From: Bacteroidaceae bacterium
Lineage (GTDB): Bacteria; Bacteroidota; Bacteroidia; Bacteroidales; Bacteroidaceae
Length of the DNA stretch: 7,547 nt
Assembly: GCA_023227685.1 (NCBI GenBank)
Contig: JALNVG010000120.1
Location: forward strand, 1 to 7,547
Direction of reading: 5' to 3'
Shown: positions 1 to 7,403 of the stretch, piece by piece
Layout of the letters: each line of letters begins with the position of its first letter
Position numbering within the stretch: the stretch's first letter is position 1
Made by a program: the position numbers and the translations under genes
The notes under the pieces: model-generated
The model's database searches: none
Seen by the model: the letters and a program-made list of their open reading frames with translations, nothing else
Told to the model about the DNA's origin: nothing

Positions 1-39
1 ATTTATTTATTGTTATTAATTATAAAAGTAAATTATGAC

Positions 40-3000
40 ATGAAAATCACAAATTATCTTTTTAGACCACTCGGTCTGCTTTTCTTGCTGTGCCTGATTC
101 CTCTTTTTGCACAAGCGCAGACAACTACAATCAAAGGTGTAGTTAAAGATGTAAAAGGTGAACCAATTATTGGTGCAAGTGTTCTTGAGCAAGGTACTAC
201 AAATGGTACTATTACAGATTTAAATGGAGTATTTAATTTGAAATTGTCTCCCAAAGCAAAAATTGTTGTTTCTTTTATTGGTTATCAATCTCAAACAGTT
301 GCCCTTATGGGAAAACATTTTATTGAGATTATATTAAATGAAAACAATCAAATACTTAATGAAGTTGTAGTCATTGGTTATGGAACAGCCAGGCGTTCGG
401 ACGTGACAGGTTCTATTTCATCTATTCGCGGAGATAAACTTTTGGAGGTGCCGGCTACAAATATTTCTTATGCACTGGAGAGTAGAATTGCAGGAGTGGA
501 TATGACGCAAACTTCATCAAAGCCTGGTGCCAGTATGCAGATCCGTATTCGGGGTACTCGTTCACTTACGGCGTCCAATGATCCGTTGATTGTATTGGAT
601 GGTATTCCGTTTATGGGTAATTTATCAGATATTGATGCGAATAACATTAAAAGCATGGATATTCTGAAAGATGCTTCTTCAACAGCGATCTATGGTTCTC
701 GTGGGGCCAATGGCGTAATTCTTATTACGACATTCAAAGGAACGCAAAATACACCAGCAAAAGTTAGTTACAATGGATATTTCGGTTTGAAAGATGTTTT
801 TGCGAATTATCCGATGATGAACGGACCGGAATTCGTTAAATTGCGTAAAGCTGCAGGTATGTATAAAAACGGTGTGGATGAGTCTGATGATGTAAATACA
901 AATTGGCAAAATTTGTTATATAGAACAGGGATGGTGACTAGTCATGATATAGGTGTATCCGGGGGTACAAACGGAGGAAGTTATAATTTCGGTGCTGGTT
1001 ATTATCGTGATGAAGGTGTTATACCTTTGGAGTCATACGACCGTTATTCGTTGCATGGCAGTTTTGATCAAGGAGTAGGTAAATATTTTCGGTTTGGACT
1101 TACAACGAATACTAACTATAATGTTACTAACGGTAATCAAGTAAGTTTATATACTACATTAAGTGCTTCACCTATTGCTAATCCCTTTAATGCGGATGGT
1201 ACGACAAAAAGAACTATACAAATGCCATTGGATACGCAATGGGTACAAACAAAAGATGTGCTTAACGGATTAGGAGATAAATGGGTAGATCAAAATAAGG
1301 CACTTGGTACTTATAATAGTTTATATGCAGAAGTAAAAACCCCATGGGTGGAAGGTCTAAAGTATCGCATTAATTTAGGTTTGAACTATCGTTCAAGTAA
1401 TGAAGGTACTTATACAGGTGAAGGAATAAACAGTAGTACAGCAGACACTCCTTCAACTGCTTCCATCACTGATTCGCACACTACAAATTGGACTATAGAA
1501 CATTTACTTACCTATGATCGTACTTTTGCCGAAAAACATCATTTAAATGTTGTGGGTATGTTTTCTGCCGAACAAACAATTTACAACAAGTCGAATGTTT
1601 CTGCAAAGGATATTCCTGCCGATTTTTTTGAATATTATAATCTTGGTCGTGCTGATGGCGAAATTACAGTTGATCCAAGTAATCAAAGTTATCAAAAAAG
1701 CGGTTTATTGTCATGGATGGGACGTGCAATGTATTCATACGAAGATCGTTATATGTTAATGGCTACTATTCGTTCCGATGCTTCTTCAAGATTGGCGAAG
1801 GGACATCAATGGCATACATATACGTCTGTATCTGTAGGGTGGAATATAAAGAAAGAATCATTTATGAAGGATATTACTCCGATCGATGAATTGAAGTTGC
1901 GTGTTGGATATGGGCAAACTTCCAACCAGGCTGTGGATCCGTATTCTACATTAGGGCTTTTAAGTACAAGACCTTATAATTTCGGTGATACATATTCCAC
2001 AGGATACTATGTATCTCAACTTCCAAATTCGAATTTAGGTTGGGAATATTCTTCTACATGGAATTTTGGTTTGGATTTTGGTCTTTTGAATGGGCGTTTG
2101 TCAGGTACTGTTGAGTATTATATTGAAAAGACTAATGATCTTTTGCTTAATGTAAGTATGCCGGCTACTTCCGGTGTAAGTAATTATATGGGAAATATCG
2201 GGAAAACTCAGAACAAAGGTTTTGAACTTACTTTAAACGGTAAGATATTGAATAATTATAATGGATGGACTTGGGAGGTCGGAGTCAATCTTTATACAAA
2301 TCGCAACAAAATAGTATCGCTTGCATCAAAATCAAAGAGAGATGAAAGTAATCAATGGTTTGTAGGAAATCCTATCGATGTGATCTTCGACTATCAGAAA
2401 ATCGGACTTTGGCAAAAGGACGATCCTTATTTGAATATACTTGAACCAGGTGGAAATGTTGGTATGATCAAAGTGAAATATACAGGTGATTATAATGCTG
2501 ACGGTACACCGACAAGACAAATTGGATCTGATGATAGACAAATTATGAGTATGGAACCTAATTTTCAAGGTGGTTTTAGTACGAGTGTTGCATACAAAGG
2601 ATTTGATTTGAGTGTAATTGGAGCCTTTAAAAATGGAGGACGCCTAATTAGTACGCTATATTCATCGAATGGTTATCTTAATATGATGACAGGGCGTAGA
2701 GGAAATGTGAAGGTTGATTATTGGACAGAAGAGAACACGAATGTCAAGTATCCAAAGCCAAGTGGTATGATGAGTAATGATAGTCCGAAATATGGTAGCA
2801 CTTTAGGTTATTTTAGTGCGTCATATTTAAAAATACGTACTATTACTTTAGGCTATAATTTTGAGGACAGTAAGTGGATTAAAAATTTAGGTGTTAATAG
2901 ATTACGTGTATATGCTACTGTGCAAAATCCTTTTGTGTTTTTCTCACCATATAAAAATCAATCAGGCATGGATCCTGAAACAAATGCTTTGGGAGGTGAC

Positions 3001-3102
3001 AGTGGAAATGTTGCAGTTACGATGTTGAGTCGTTTGCCGATAATCGGCACTAATTCACCAACAACGCGTAACTACATATTTGGTTTAAATTTGACATTTT
3101 AA
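40..3102 (+). CDS. SusC/RagA-family TonB-linked outer membrane transporter
   Basis: This is a TonB-dependent outer-membrane transporter of the SusC type, which imports oligosaccharides together with its SusD lid. From the ATG at 40 it has 1020 residues, normal for the family. Residues 1-27 form a signal peptide with cleavage around AQA-Q. Residues 28-107 match the carboxypeptidase-regulatory-like beta domain (GEPIIGASV, FIGY). NEVVVIGYG at 107-115 is the usual lead into the plug. The plug, about 117-233, carries the hallmark VLDGIP (185-190) and DILKDAS...YGSRGANGVILITT (207-231). A 22-strand-type barrel follows, with DYWTEEN at 893-899, DPE at 978-980 and the terminal NYIFGLNLTF ending in Phe. 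There is no STN domain, so it is not an ECF/anti-sigma-signalling type. An in-frame TTG at 10 would add ten residues ahead of a good signal peptide, so ATG 40 is preferred. The family is certain; the substrate is unknown. Confidence 0.97.
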   Translation: MKITNYLFRPLGLLFLLCLIPLFAQAQTTTIKGVVKDVKGEPIIGASVLEQGTTNGTITDLNGVFNLKLSPKAKIVVSFIGYQSQTVALMGKHFIEIILNENNQILNEVVVIGYGTARRSDVTGSISSIRGDKLLEVPATNISYALESRIAGVDMTQTSSKPGASMQIRIRGTRSLTASNDPLIVLDGIPFMGNLSDIDANNIKSMDILKDASSTAIYGSRGANGVILITTFKGTQNTPAKVSYNGYFGLKDVFANYPMMNGPEFVKLRKAAGMYKNGVDESDDVNTNWQNLLYRTGMVTSHDIGVSGGTNGGSYNFGAGYYRDEGVIPLESYDRYSLHGSFDQGVGKYFRFGLTTNTNYNVTNGNQVSLYTTLSASPIANPFNADGTTKRTIQMPLDTQWVQTKDVLNGLGDKWVDQNKALGTYNSLYAEVKTPWVEGLKYRINLGLNYRSSNEGTYTGEGINSSTADTPSTASITDSHTTNWTIEHLLTYDRTFAEKHHLNVVGMFSAEQTIYNKSNVSAKDIPADFFEYYNLGRADGEITVDPSNQSYQKSGLLSWMGRAMYSYEDRYMLMATIRSDASSRLAKGHQWHTYTSVSVGWNIKKESFMKDITPIDELKLRVGYGQTSNQAVDPYSTLGLLSTRPYNFGDTYSTGYYVSQLPNSNLGWEYSSTWNFGLDFGLLNGRLSGTVEYYIEKTNDLLLNVSMPATSGVSNYMGNIGKTQNKGFELTLNGKILNNYNGWTWEVGVNLYTNRNKIVSLASKSKRDESNQWFVGNPIDVIFDYQKIGLWQKDDPYLNILEPGGNVGMIKVKYTGDYNADGTPTRQIGSDDRQIMSMEPNFQGGFSTSVAYKGFDLSVIGAFKNGGRLISTLYSSNGYLNMMTGRRGNVKVDYWTEENTNVKYPKPSGMMSNDSPKYGSTLGYFSASYLKIRTITLGYNFEDSKWIKNLGVNRLRVYATVQNPFVFFSPYKNQSGMDPETNALGGDSGNVAVTMLSRLPIIGTNSPTTRNYIFGLNLTF

Positions 3103-3115
3103 TTAAGATAATATT

Positions 3116-5071
3116 ATGAAACATATATGTAATATAAAACTTATAGGAACAGCTGTAGTAATGACGGCGTTTCTTATAACAGCGTGTTCTAATATTTTGG
3201 ACGAACAGTCACGCGCAACTTATGATCCTAACTTTTTCAAAACAGAAAAGGGAATTGAAGGAGGATTAACTTCAATGTATGCTCATTTACGCTATATTTA
3301 TGGAAATGGTTACTACTATAATATATGCGAAACTGGTACTGATGAAATGACGTATGCTCAGTCTGCGGATGAGAATTTTAAAAGTGCAGACCTTTCTGGT
3401 GCAGCTTCACTTACAGCTTCTACTTGCCGTGCAGATGTTTTGTGGAATGCGGCATTTCCTAATATTAATACTGCCAGCGGTATTATTGAGAATGCTTCCA
3501 GTGCAAATATATCCGATGCTTTGGTAGCAGAAGCCAGATTCTTCCGTGCATTTGATTATTTTATGTTGGTACAAACTTTTGGTGGAGTACCGTTGGATTT
3601 GGGTTCTGGAGAATTGAAATTTAATACGTCAACTGTGCGCACTTCTGTGCGTAATACAGTACCGGAAGTATATACCAAAGCAATATTTTCTGATTTGTTG
3701 ACAGCTGTGGATAATTTGCCGGAAACAGGACGTGTAGCAGGCGGTGCAACAAAAACTCTTGCCCGTCTTTATTTAGCAAAAGCTTATTTGACTTACGGCT
3801 GGTGGTTGGAAAATCCCAATAGTATACCTACTTATCCGACATGCGATTCGAGAACTGATCCGGATGGGCATGATGCTCAATGGTATTTTCAACAGGCTTA
3901 TAATATAGCGACTACGGCTATTGATAATCCTGGTTCTTTCGGTTTGCAATCAACATATTATGATGTGAATGTAGCTACAAATGATCGTAATAATGAGATA
4001 TTGTTATATGCTGATCATACGCAAAACAGTGAACTTTACAATGGAGGTAGTCTTACATATGGTAGTGGCAGTTCCCCAGATAACTTTGCTAGTTGGATGG
4101 TGACATGGAACTATACAAATATTAGAAGTGCTATTACTACTGATTGGAGTAATGTTATAAGTTCTGTTCAGCGCGAAGCAGCACAACCACTGGGACGTCC
4201 ATGGACTCGTATGTGCCCTACTATTGGTGTGATTGAAAATACCTTTAATGATAAAGCCAATGATTCTCGTTTCGATGGTACTTTTACTACCACTTTCAGA
4301 GGTAATTGGCAGAAAGGCGGATCAACTGCAGAGTTTGTGTATAATGCTAATAATATGAAAGTTTATGAAAATGGAGCAATATTAACCTTCTTGGGAGAAG
4401 AACCGGTAACGGCTATTGATTATACAACAAATACAGGAAATAATATCGGAGTAGGAACATTGCCCGGAAGATCCGATTTTGTAGTATCTCCACGCGGTAT
4501 TAGTAGAATTGTATATCCTGGTTTTTGGAAACTGGGTCCTTATCGTACCGATAATGGCACAGGATTAGGACAACCGAATGCAGGAAGTACCCGTCCTTTT
4601 AATATAGCAAAATTCTCTGAACTCTATTTTATTGCAGCTGAAGCAGCTGTAAAAGGTGCTACCACGGTGTCCGGAAAAAGTGCAAGAGAGTTGATTAACG
4701 TGATCCGTGCACGTGCAGGAAAATGGAATTGGGACAATAATGGTAATATTGCCAAAAATGAAGATTATAGCCAGGCTATAACAGATGCTACTCCCGCCCA
4801 AATTACTATTGATTATATACTTGATGAACGTTCACGCGAATACTACGGAGAAGGTTATCGTTGGTATGATTTGGTACGTACTCAAGAATTGAATAAATAC
4901 GCTGGTTCTTATGAAATTTGCGGTAAAAATTATGGAGATCATACTCCAGTAACAGTGAGTCGTACTATTGATTCGTATCTTTATTTACGTCCTATTCCTC
5001 AAGGGCAACTTGATGGTATGGAAATGACTACTGACGAAAAAACGGCTTATCAGAATCCTGGATATAAATAG
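3116..5071 (+). CDS. SusD/RagB-family surface glycan-binding lipoprotein
   Basis: This is the partner of the preceding SusC gene: a surface-exposed lipoprotein that binds glycan and closes over the transporter barrel. The 651-residue product starts with a lipoprotein signal peptide. The lipobox is ITAC with the lipidated Cys at 24, followed by SNILDE, whose acidic residues resemble a Bacteroidota surface-export signal. Conserved RagB/SusD blocks appear in order: AEARFFRAFDYF...FGGVPL (138-160), in the TPR-like helical part; FNIAKFSELYFIAAEA (495-510); LINVIRARAG (526-535); ILDERSREYYGEGYRWYDLVR (568-588); YLRPIPQGQLD (623-633); and a terminal QNPGY (646-650). The gene lies 13 nt after the SusC stop with an AT-rich, non-Shine-Dalgarno leader, so the two are surely one operon. 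The length is at the upper-normal end and no break is seen. The central ligand-binding region (about 230-490) is not conserved enough to tell the glycan by eye. Confidence 0.97.
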   Translation: MKHICNIKLIGTAVVMTAFLITACSNILDEQSRATYDPNFFKTEKGIEGGLTSMYAHLRYIYGNGYYYNICETGTDEMTYAQSADENFKSADLSGAASLTASTCRADVLWNAAFPNINTASGIIENASSANISDALVAEARFFRAFDYFMLVQTFGGVPLDLGSGELKFNTSTVRTSVRNTVPEVYTKAIFSDLLTAVDNLPETGRVAGGATKTLARLYLAKAYLTYGWWLENPNSIPTYPTCDSRTDPDGHDAQWYFQQAYNIATTAIDNPGSFGLQSTYYDVNVATNDRNNEILLYADHTQNSELYNGGSLTYGSGSSPDNFASWMVTWNYTNIRSAITTDWSNVISSVQREAAQPLGRPWTRMCPTIGVIENTFNDKANDSRFDGTFTTTFRGNWQKGGSTAEFVYNANNMKVYENGAILTFLGEEPVTAIDYTTNTGNNIGVGTLPGRSDFVVSPRGISRIVYPGFWKLGPYRTDNGTGLGQPNAGSTRPFNIAKFSELYFIAAEAAVKGATTVSGKSARELINVIRARAGKWNWDNNGNIAKNEDYSQAITDATPAQITIDYILDERSREYYGEGYRWYDLVRTQELNKYAGSYEICGKNYGDHTPVTVSRTIDSYLYLRPIPQGQLDGMEMTTDEKTAYQNPGYK

Positions 5072-5107
5072 GATTCCGGATATTAATAATAAATAGAATA
5101 ATAAAAG

Positions 5108-5148
5108 AAAGGCCATTTCAAAAATAGATTTTGGATGACCTTTTTTTT
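5108..5148 (+). terminator. Rho-independent terminator after susD
   Basis: AAAGG (5108-5112) pairs with CCTTT (5139-5143). The stem continues past one C/A mismatch with CAT/ATG (5114-5116 with 5135-5137), a T-G wobble, a one-base bulge, C/G, then AAAA/TTTT (5120-5123 with 5129-5132), around a five-base loop at 5124-5128. The 3' arm runs into eight consecutive T residues (5141-5148). It begins 37 nt after the susD stop. The upstream A-rich flank would give a partial U-tract on the other strand, so weak bidirectional action is possible. Confidence 0.8.
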
Positions 5149-5206
5149 AGTAGTTTTAATATGTATGTTATATTTTAGATAGAAATGTAATATAAAGAGA
5201 AGTATT

Positions 5207-5234
5207 TGTTACAAGAATTATTTTAATTGTAACA
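5207..5234. repeat. Perfect 8+8 bp inverted repeat, candidate operator
   Basis: TGTTACAA (5207-5214) and TTGTAACA (5227-5234) are exact reverse complements separated by 12 bp. The arm centres are 20 bp apart, close to two helical turns, as expected for a dimeric regulator binding one face of the DNA. It sits 53 bp before the candidate -7 element at 5287. There is no T-tract after it, so it is not a terminator. The arms are short and AT-rich, so a chance origin is possible. The operator role is inference. Confidence 0.35.
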
Positions 5235-5286
5235 TATGAGTAATAAGTAGAAACCATAGGTAGTAGTAATTAATATATTTAATTTG

Positions 5287-5294
5287 TATTTTTG
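5287..5294 (+). promoter_or_regulatory. Candidate Bacteroides -7 element (TAnnTTTG)
   Basis: TATTTTTG matches the Bacteroidota primary-sigma -7 consensus TAnnTTTG exactly. No TTTG -33 element is found 19-21 nt upstream, so if this is a real promoter it may need an activator, possibly bound at the inverted repeat upstream. It would give a leader of about 165 nt before the esterase ATG. An 8-mer with two free positions in AT-rich DNA can easily occur by chance. Confidence 0.3.
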
Positions 5295-5306
5295 TTGTGA
5301 TACCGA

Positions 5307-5332
5307 GCTTTAGTTACCTTAAGAAGTAAAGC
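5307..5332 (+). repeat. Small imperfect hairpin in the esterase leader
   Basis: GCTTTA (5307-5312) pairs with TAAAGC (5327-5332). After a G/G mismatch, TT/AA can also pair. If transcription starts about 7 nt after the TATTTTTG element, this hairpin would lie at the extreme 5' end of the mRNA, where a stem could slow decay. The stem is weak, so this is a low-confidence call. Confidence 0.2.
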
Positions 5333-5372
5333 AGATAAGCATATGTTTCGTTTCTGTCTACTGAATTCGGTC

Positions 5373-5403
5373 ATTGTTTTATAAAAAATAATAATTGATT
5401 TTG
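5373..5403 (+). promoter_or_regulatory. Alternative promoter-like pair before the esterase gene
   Basis: ATTG (5373-5376), 19 nt, then TGATTTTG (5396-5403) differs from the Bacteroidota consensus TTTG-N19-21-TAnnTTTG by one base in each box. The spacing is correct. Start of transcription near 5410 would give a leader of about 55 nt. It competes with the exact -7 match at 5287 as the esterase promoter, and the sequence alone does not decide between them. Confidence 0.25.
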
Positions 5404-5464
5404 GAGGATTGAAGCCTTTTTATCCGAGGGTACCTGAACGTAAAGTAATAAATATAATTAGGTC

Positions 5465-7393
5465 ATGAAAGTTTTTAGTAAGGTTTGTTTAATTGTTGTG
5501 CTTACATTTTGTTTTGCCCAATTAGGTGAAGCAAATGTTAAACTTCCTGTTTTGTTTGCGGATGGAATGGTTCTGCAACGAGAGAAACCCATTTCGATAT
5601 GGGGAACGGCAACTCCCGGAGAAGAGGTTACCGTTCAGTTATTAAAAGACCAAGTTGAAACCCATGCGGATGTGTACGGTAACTGGCAAGTTGAATTGCC
5701 TTCGATGAAAGCGGGCGGTCCTTATAGGATGACTATCAATGAAATACAGTTAAAGGATATTCTGATTGGTGATGTTTGGCTCTGTTCGGGACAATCAAAT
5801 ATGGAATTACCTGTTTCCAGAGTGATGGACAAGTATCGTGCGGAGGTGGAAGCCGATAGTAATCCGATGATTCGTTATATCAAAACATCTATGGATTACA
5901 ATTTTCAGGGTCCGCAAACTGACATAAAAGCGGTTTCATGGATATCGCTGACGCCGGAAAAGGCTTTGTCTTTTTCTGCTTTGGCCTATTTTTTTGCCAA
6001 AGATCTTTATTCTAAGATCAAAGTACCTATAGGTATTATAAATTCGAGTGTGGGAGGTTCGCCCATTGAAGCTTGGATCAGCAAAGAAGGGTTGAAATCT
6101 TTTCCTGTGTACCTTAATGATAAAAGTCTTTGCGAGTCGGATAAGTATGTTTCTGACGTGAAAAAGGTGGGCTGGGAAAGTCAAAACTTGTGGAACATCG
6201 TACTTTATCGGTCGGATAAAGGTTTGCATGGTAGATTGCCGTGGTATTCATCAGAATATGATGATTCATCTTGGACTAATACAAAACTGCTGGATTTATC
6301 ATGGGCTGCTAAATACGATAGTCCTATTTATGGTTCACATTGGTTTCGTAAAGATTTTGATGTGCCGCAGCTGTTTTTGGGCAAGGAAGCAATTCTCCGG
6401 TTGGGATGTATTGTGGATGCAGATTCTGTCTATGTAAACGGTACATTTGTTGGTACGACAAGTTATCGATATCCTCCTCGTATTTATTATATCCCGGCTC
6501 ATTTGCTGAAAGCCGGAAAGAATAATGTAACGATACATCTGATAAGTTATGGTGGTTTTCCCGAATTTGTAAAAGACAAACCTTATAAGATTCTTTGTGA
6601 AGGAAAAGAAATCAGTCTTTTGGGAGAATGGAAACATCGGTTAGGCAGTCAAATGCCTGCAATGTCACCGCAAATCATCTTTCAATATAAACCTGTAGGC
6701 TTGTATAATGCGATGATAGCCCCGTTGCTCCGTTGTAAATTTGTTGGTGTTATATGGTATCAGGGTGAATCTAATACAGAGAGATACAATGAGTACGATA
6801 CTTTGTTGTCTGATTTGATAGGCGACTGGAGAAATAAGTTTAAGGCTCCTGAATTGCCTTTTTTCATCATACAGCTTCCTAATTTTATGCAATCTCATTT
6901 ACAACCGGTCGAAAGTGATTGGGCTCAATTAAGGAACAGGCAATTCAAAGTAACTCGTACGGTTTCTAATGCGGCACTTATTGTAACCATTGATTTAGGG
7001 GAGTGGAATGATATCCATCCGCTGAATAAGAAAGCAGTAGGACATCGTCTTTCTTTGCAAGTTCAAAAGCTTGTTTATGGAGATAAGAAACTTGTGTCTG
7101 AAGGACCGATGTATGAGTCTGCAACGATAGAAGGAAATAAGGTAATCATATCTTTTGTATCCGGTACAGATAATTTGCAACCTGTAAAGGAACTAAAGGG
7201 CTTTTCTATTGCTGGAAATAATCAAGTTTTTAAATGGGCCAAGGCCCGTATGGAAGGGCATAAAGTAATTGTCTGGAGAGAAGATATAACACATCCCGTA
7301 GTCGTTCATTACGGGTGGGATGATAATCCTGTTGGTATCAATTTGAGCAATGAAACGGGACTTCCTGCTTCACCTTTTACGACTAAATATTAA
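5465..7393 (+). CDS. Secreted carbohydrate O-acetylesterase (SASA / sialate O-acetylesterase family, SGNH-type)
   Basis: The 642-residue product hydrolyses acetyl esters on sugars, probably in the periplasm. Residues 1-23 form a Sec signal peptide (cleavage near GEA-N). An N-terminal beta domain follows with the family lead-in LPVLFADGMVLQR (27-39) and WGTATPGE (46-53). The esterase fold begins at DVWLCSGQSNMELP (103-116), with nucleophile Ser111 in GQSN. VGGSPIEAW is at 196-204, WYQGESN at 431-437, and the catalytic-His block is DIHP at 516-519 (His518). The C-terminal domain ends in the typical GLPASPF (632-638). Residues about 245-380 are an inserted beta-sandwich like the sugar-binding domain of GH2 enzymes (DDSSW, HWFRKDFDV, DSVYVNGTFVG). 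All catalytic blocks are intact. The family also includes acetylxylan esterases (CE6-like), so the sialate label is not proof of substrate. It lies 10 nt before the transporter gene. Confidence 0.93.
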   Translation: MKVFSKVCLIVVLTFCFAQLGEANVKLPVLFADGMVLQREKPISIWGTATPGEEVTVQLLKDQVETHADVYGNWQVELPSMKAGGPYRMTINEIQLKDILIGDVWLCSGQSNMELPVSRVMDKYRAEVEADSNPMIRYIKTSMDYNFQGPQTDIKAVSWISLTPEKALSFSALAYFFAKDLYSKIKVPIGIINSSVGGSPIEAWISKEGLKSFPVYLNDKSLCESDKYVSDVKKVGWESQNLWNIVLYRSDKGLHGRLPWYSSEYDDSSWTNTKLLDLSWAAKYDSPIYGSHWFRKDFDVPQLFLGKEAILRLGCIVDADSVYVNGTFVGTTSYRYPPRIYYIPAHLLKAGKNNVTIHLISYGGFPEFVKDKPYKILCEGKEISLLGEWKHRLGSQMPAMSPQIIFQYKPVGLYNAMIAPLLRCKFVGVIWYQGESNTERYNEYDTLLSDLIGDWRNKFKAPELPFFIIQLPNFMQSHLQPVESDWAQLRNRQFKVTRTVSNAALIVTIDLGEWNDIHPLNKKAVGHRLSLQVQKLVYGDKKLVSEGPMYESATIEGNKVIISFVSGTDNLQPVKELKGFSIAGNNQVFKWAKARMEGHKVIVWREDITHPVVVHYGWDDNPVGINLSNETGLPASPFTTKY

Positions 7394-7403
7394 TATTAAA
7401 AAT

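Larger units (their letters stand above)
5072..5464. other. 393-nt intergenic region between susD and the esterase gene
   Basis: No convincing gene lies here. Reading frames are short and interrupted on both strands. From left to right it holds an intrinsic terminator for the susCD unit, an AT-rich stretch with a perfect 8+8 bp inverted repeat, a TAnnTTTG match, a small imperfect hairpin, a second promoter-like pair and an A/T-rich leader into the esterase start codon. The size and the terminator suggest that the esterase gene begins its own transcription unit, although read-through from susCD remains possible. Confidence 0.7.

Noticed and set aside
10..39. In-frame TTG at 10 as the start of the SusC gene, adding ten residues
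   Set aside because: The ATG at 40 begins directly with a normal signal peptide (MKITNYLF...), while the TTG adds residues ahead of it and TTG starts are uncommon in this group.
5343..5384. Thirteen-codon frame (ATG to TAA, MFRFCLLNSVIVL) as a leader peptide
   Set aside because: Length expected by chance, no regulatory codon run, and no attenuator structure visible after it.
5403..5468. GGAGG followed by a 19-codon frame starting TTG at 5409 and overlapping the esterase ATG (ATGA) as a coupled leader ORF
   Set aside because: Only one base separates GGAGG from the TTG, Shine-Dalgarno pairing is little used in Bacteroidota, and the peptide has no recognisable features.
5936..6637. Minus-strand open frames of 97 and 100 codons inside the esterase gene, and similar frames inside the susC and susD genes
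   Set aside because: They overlap strongly conserved coding sequence on the + strand and their translations are unlike natural proteins; they are shadows.
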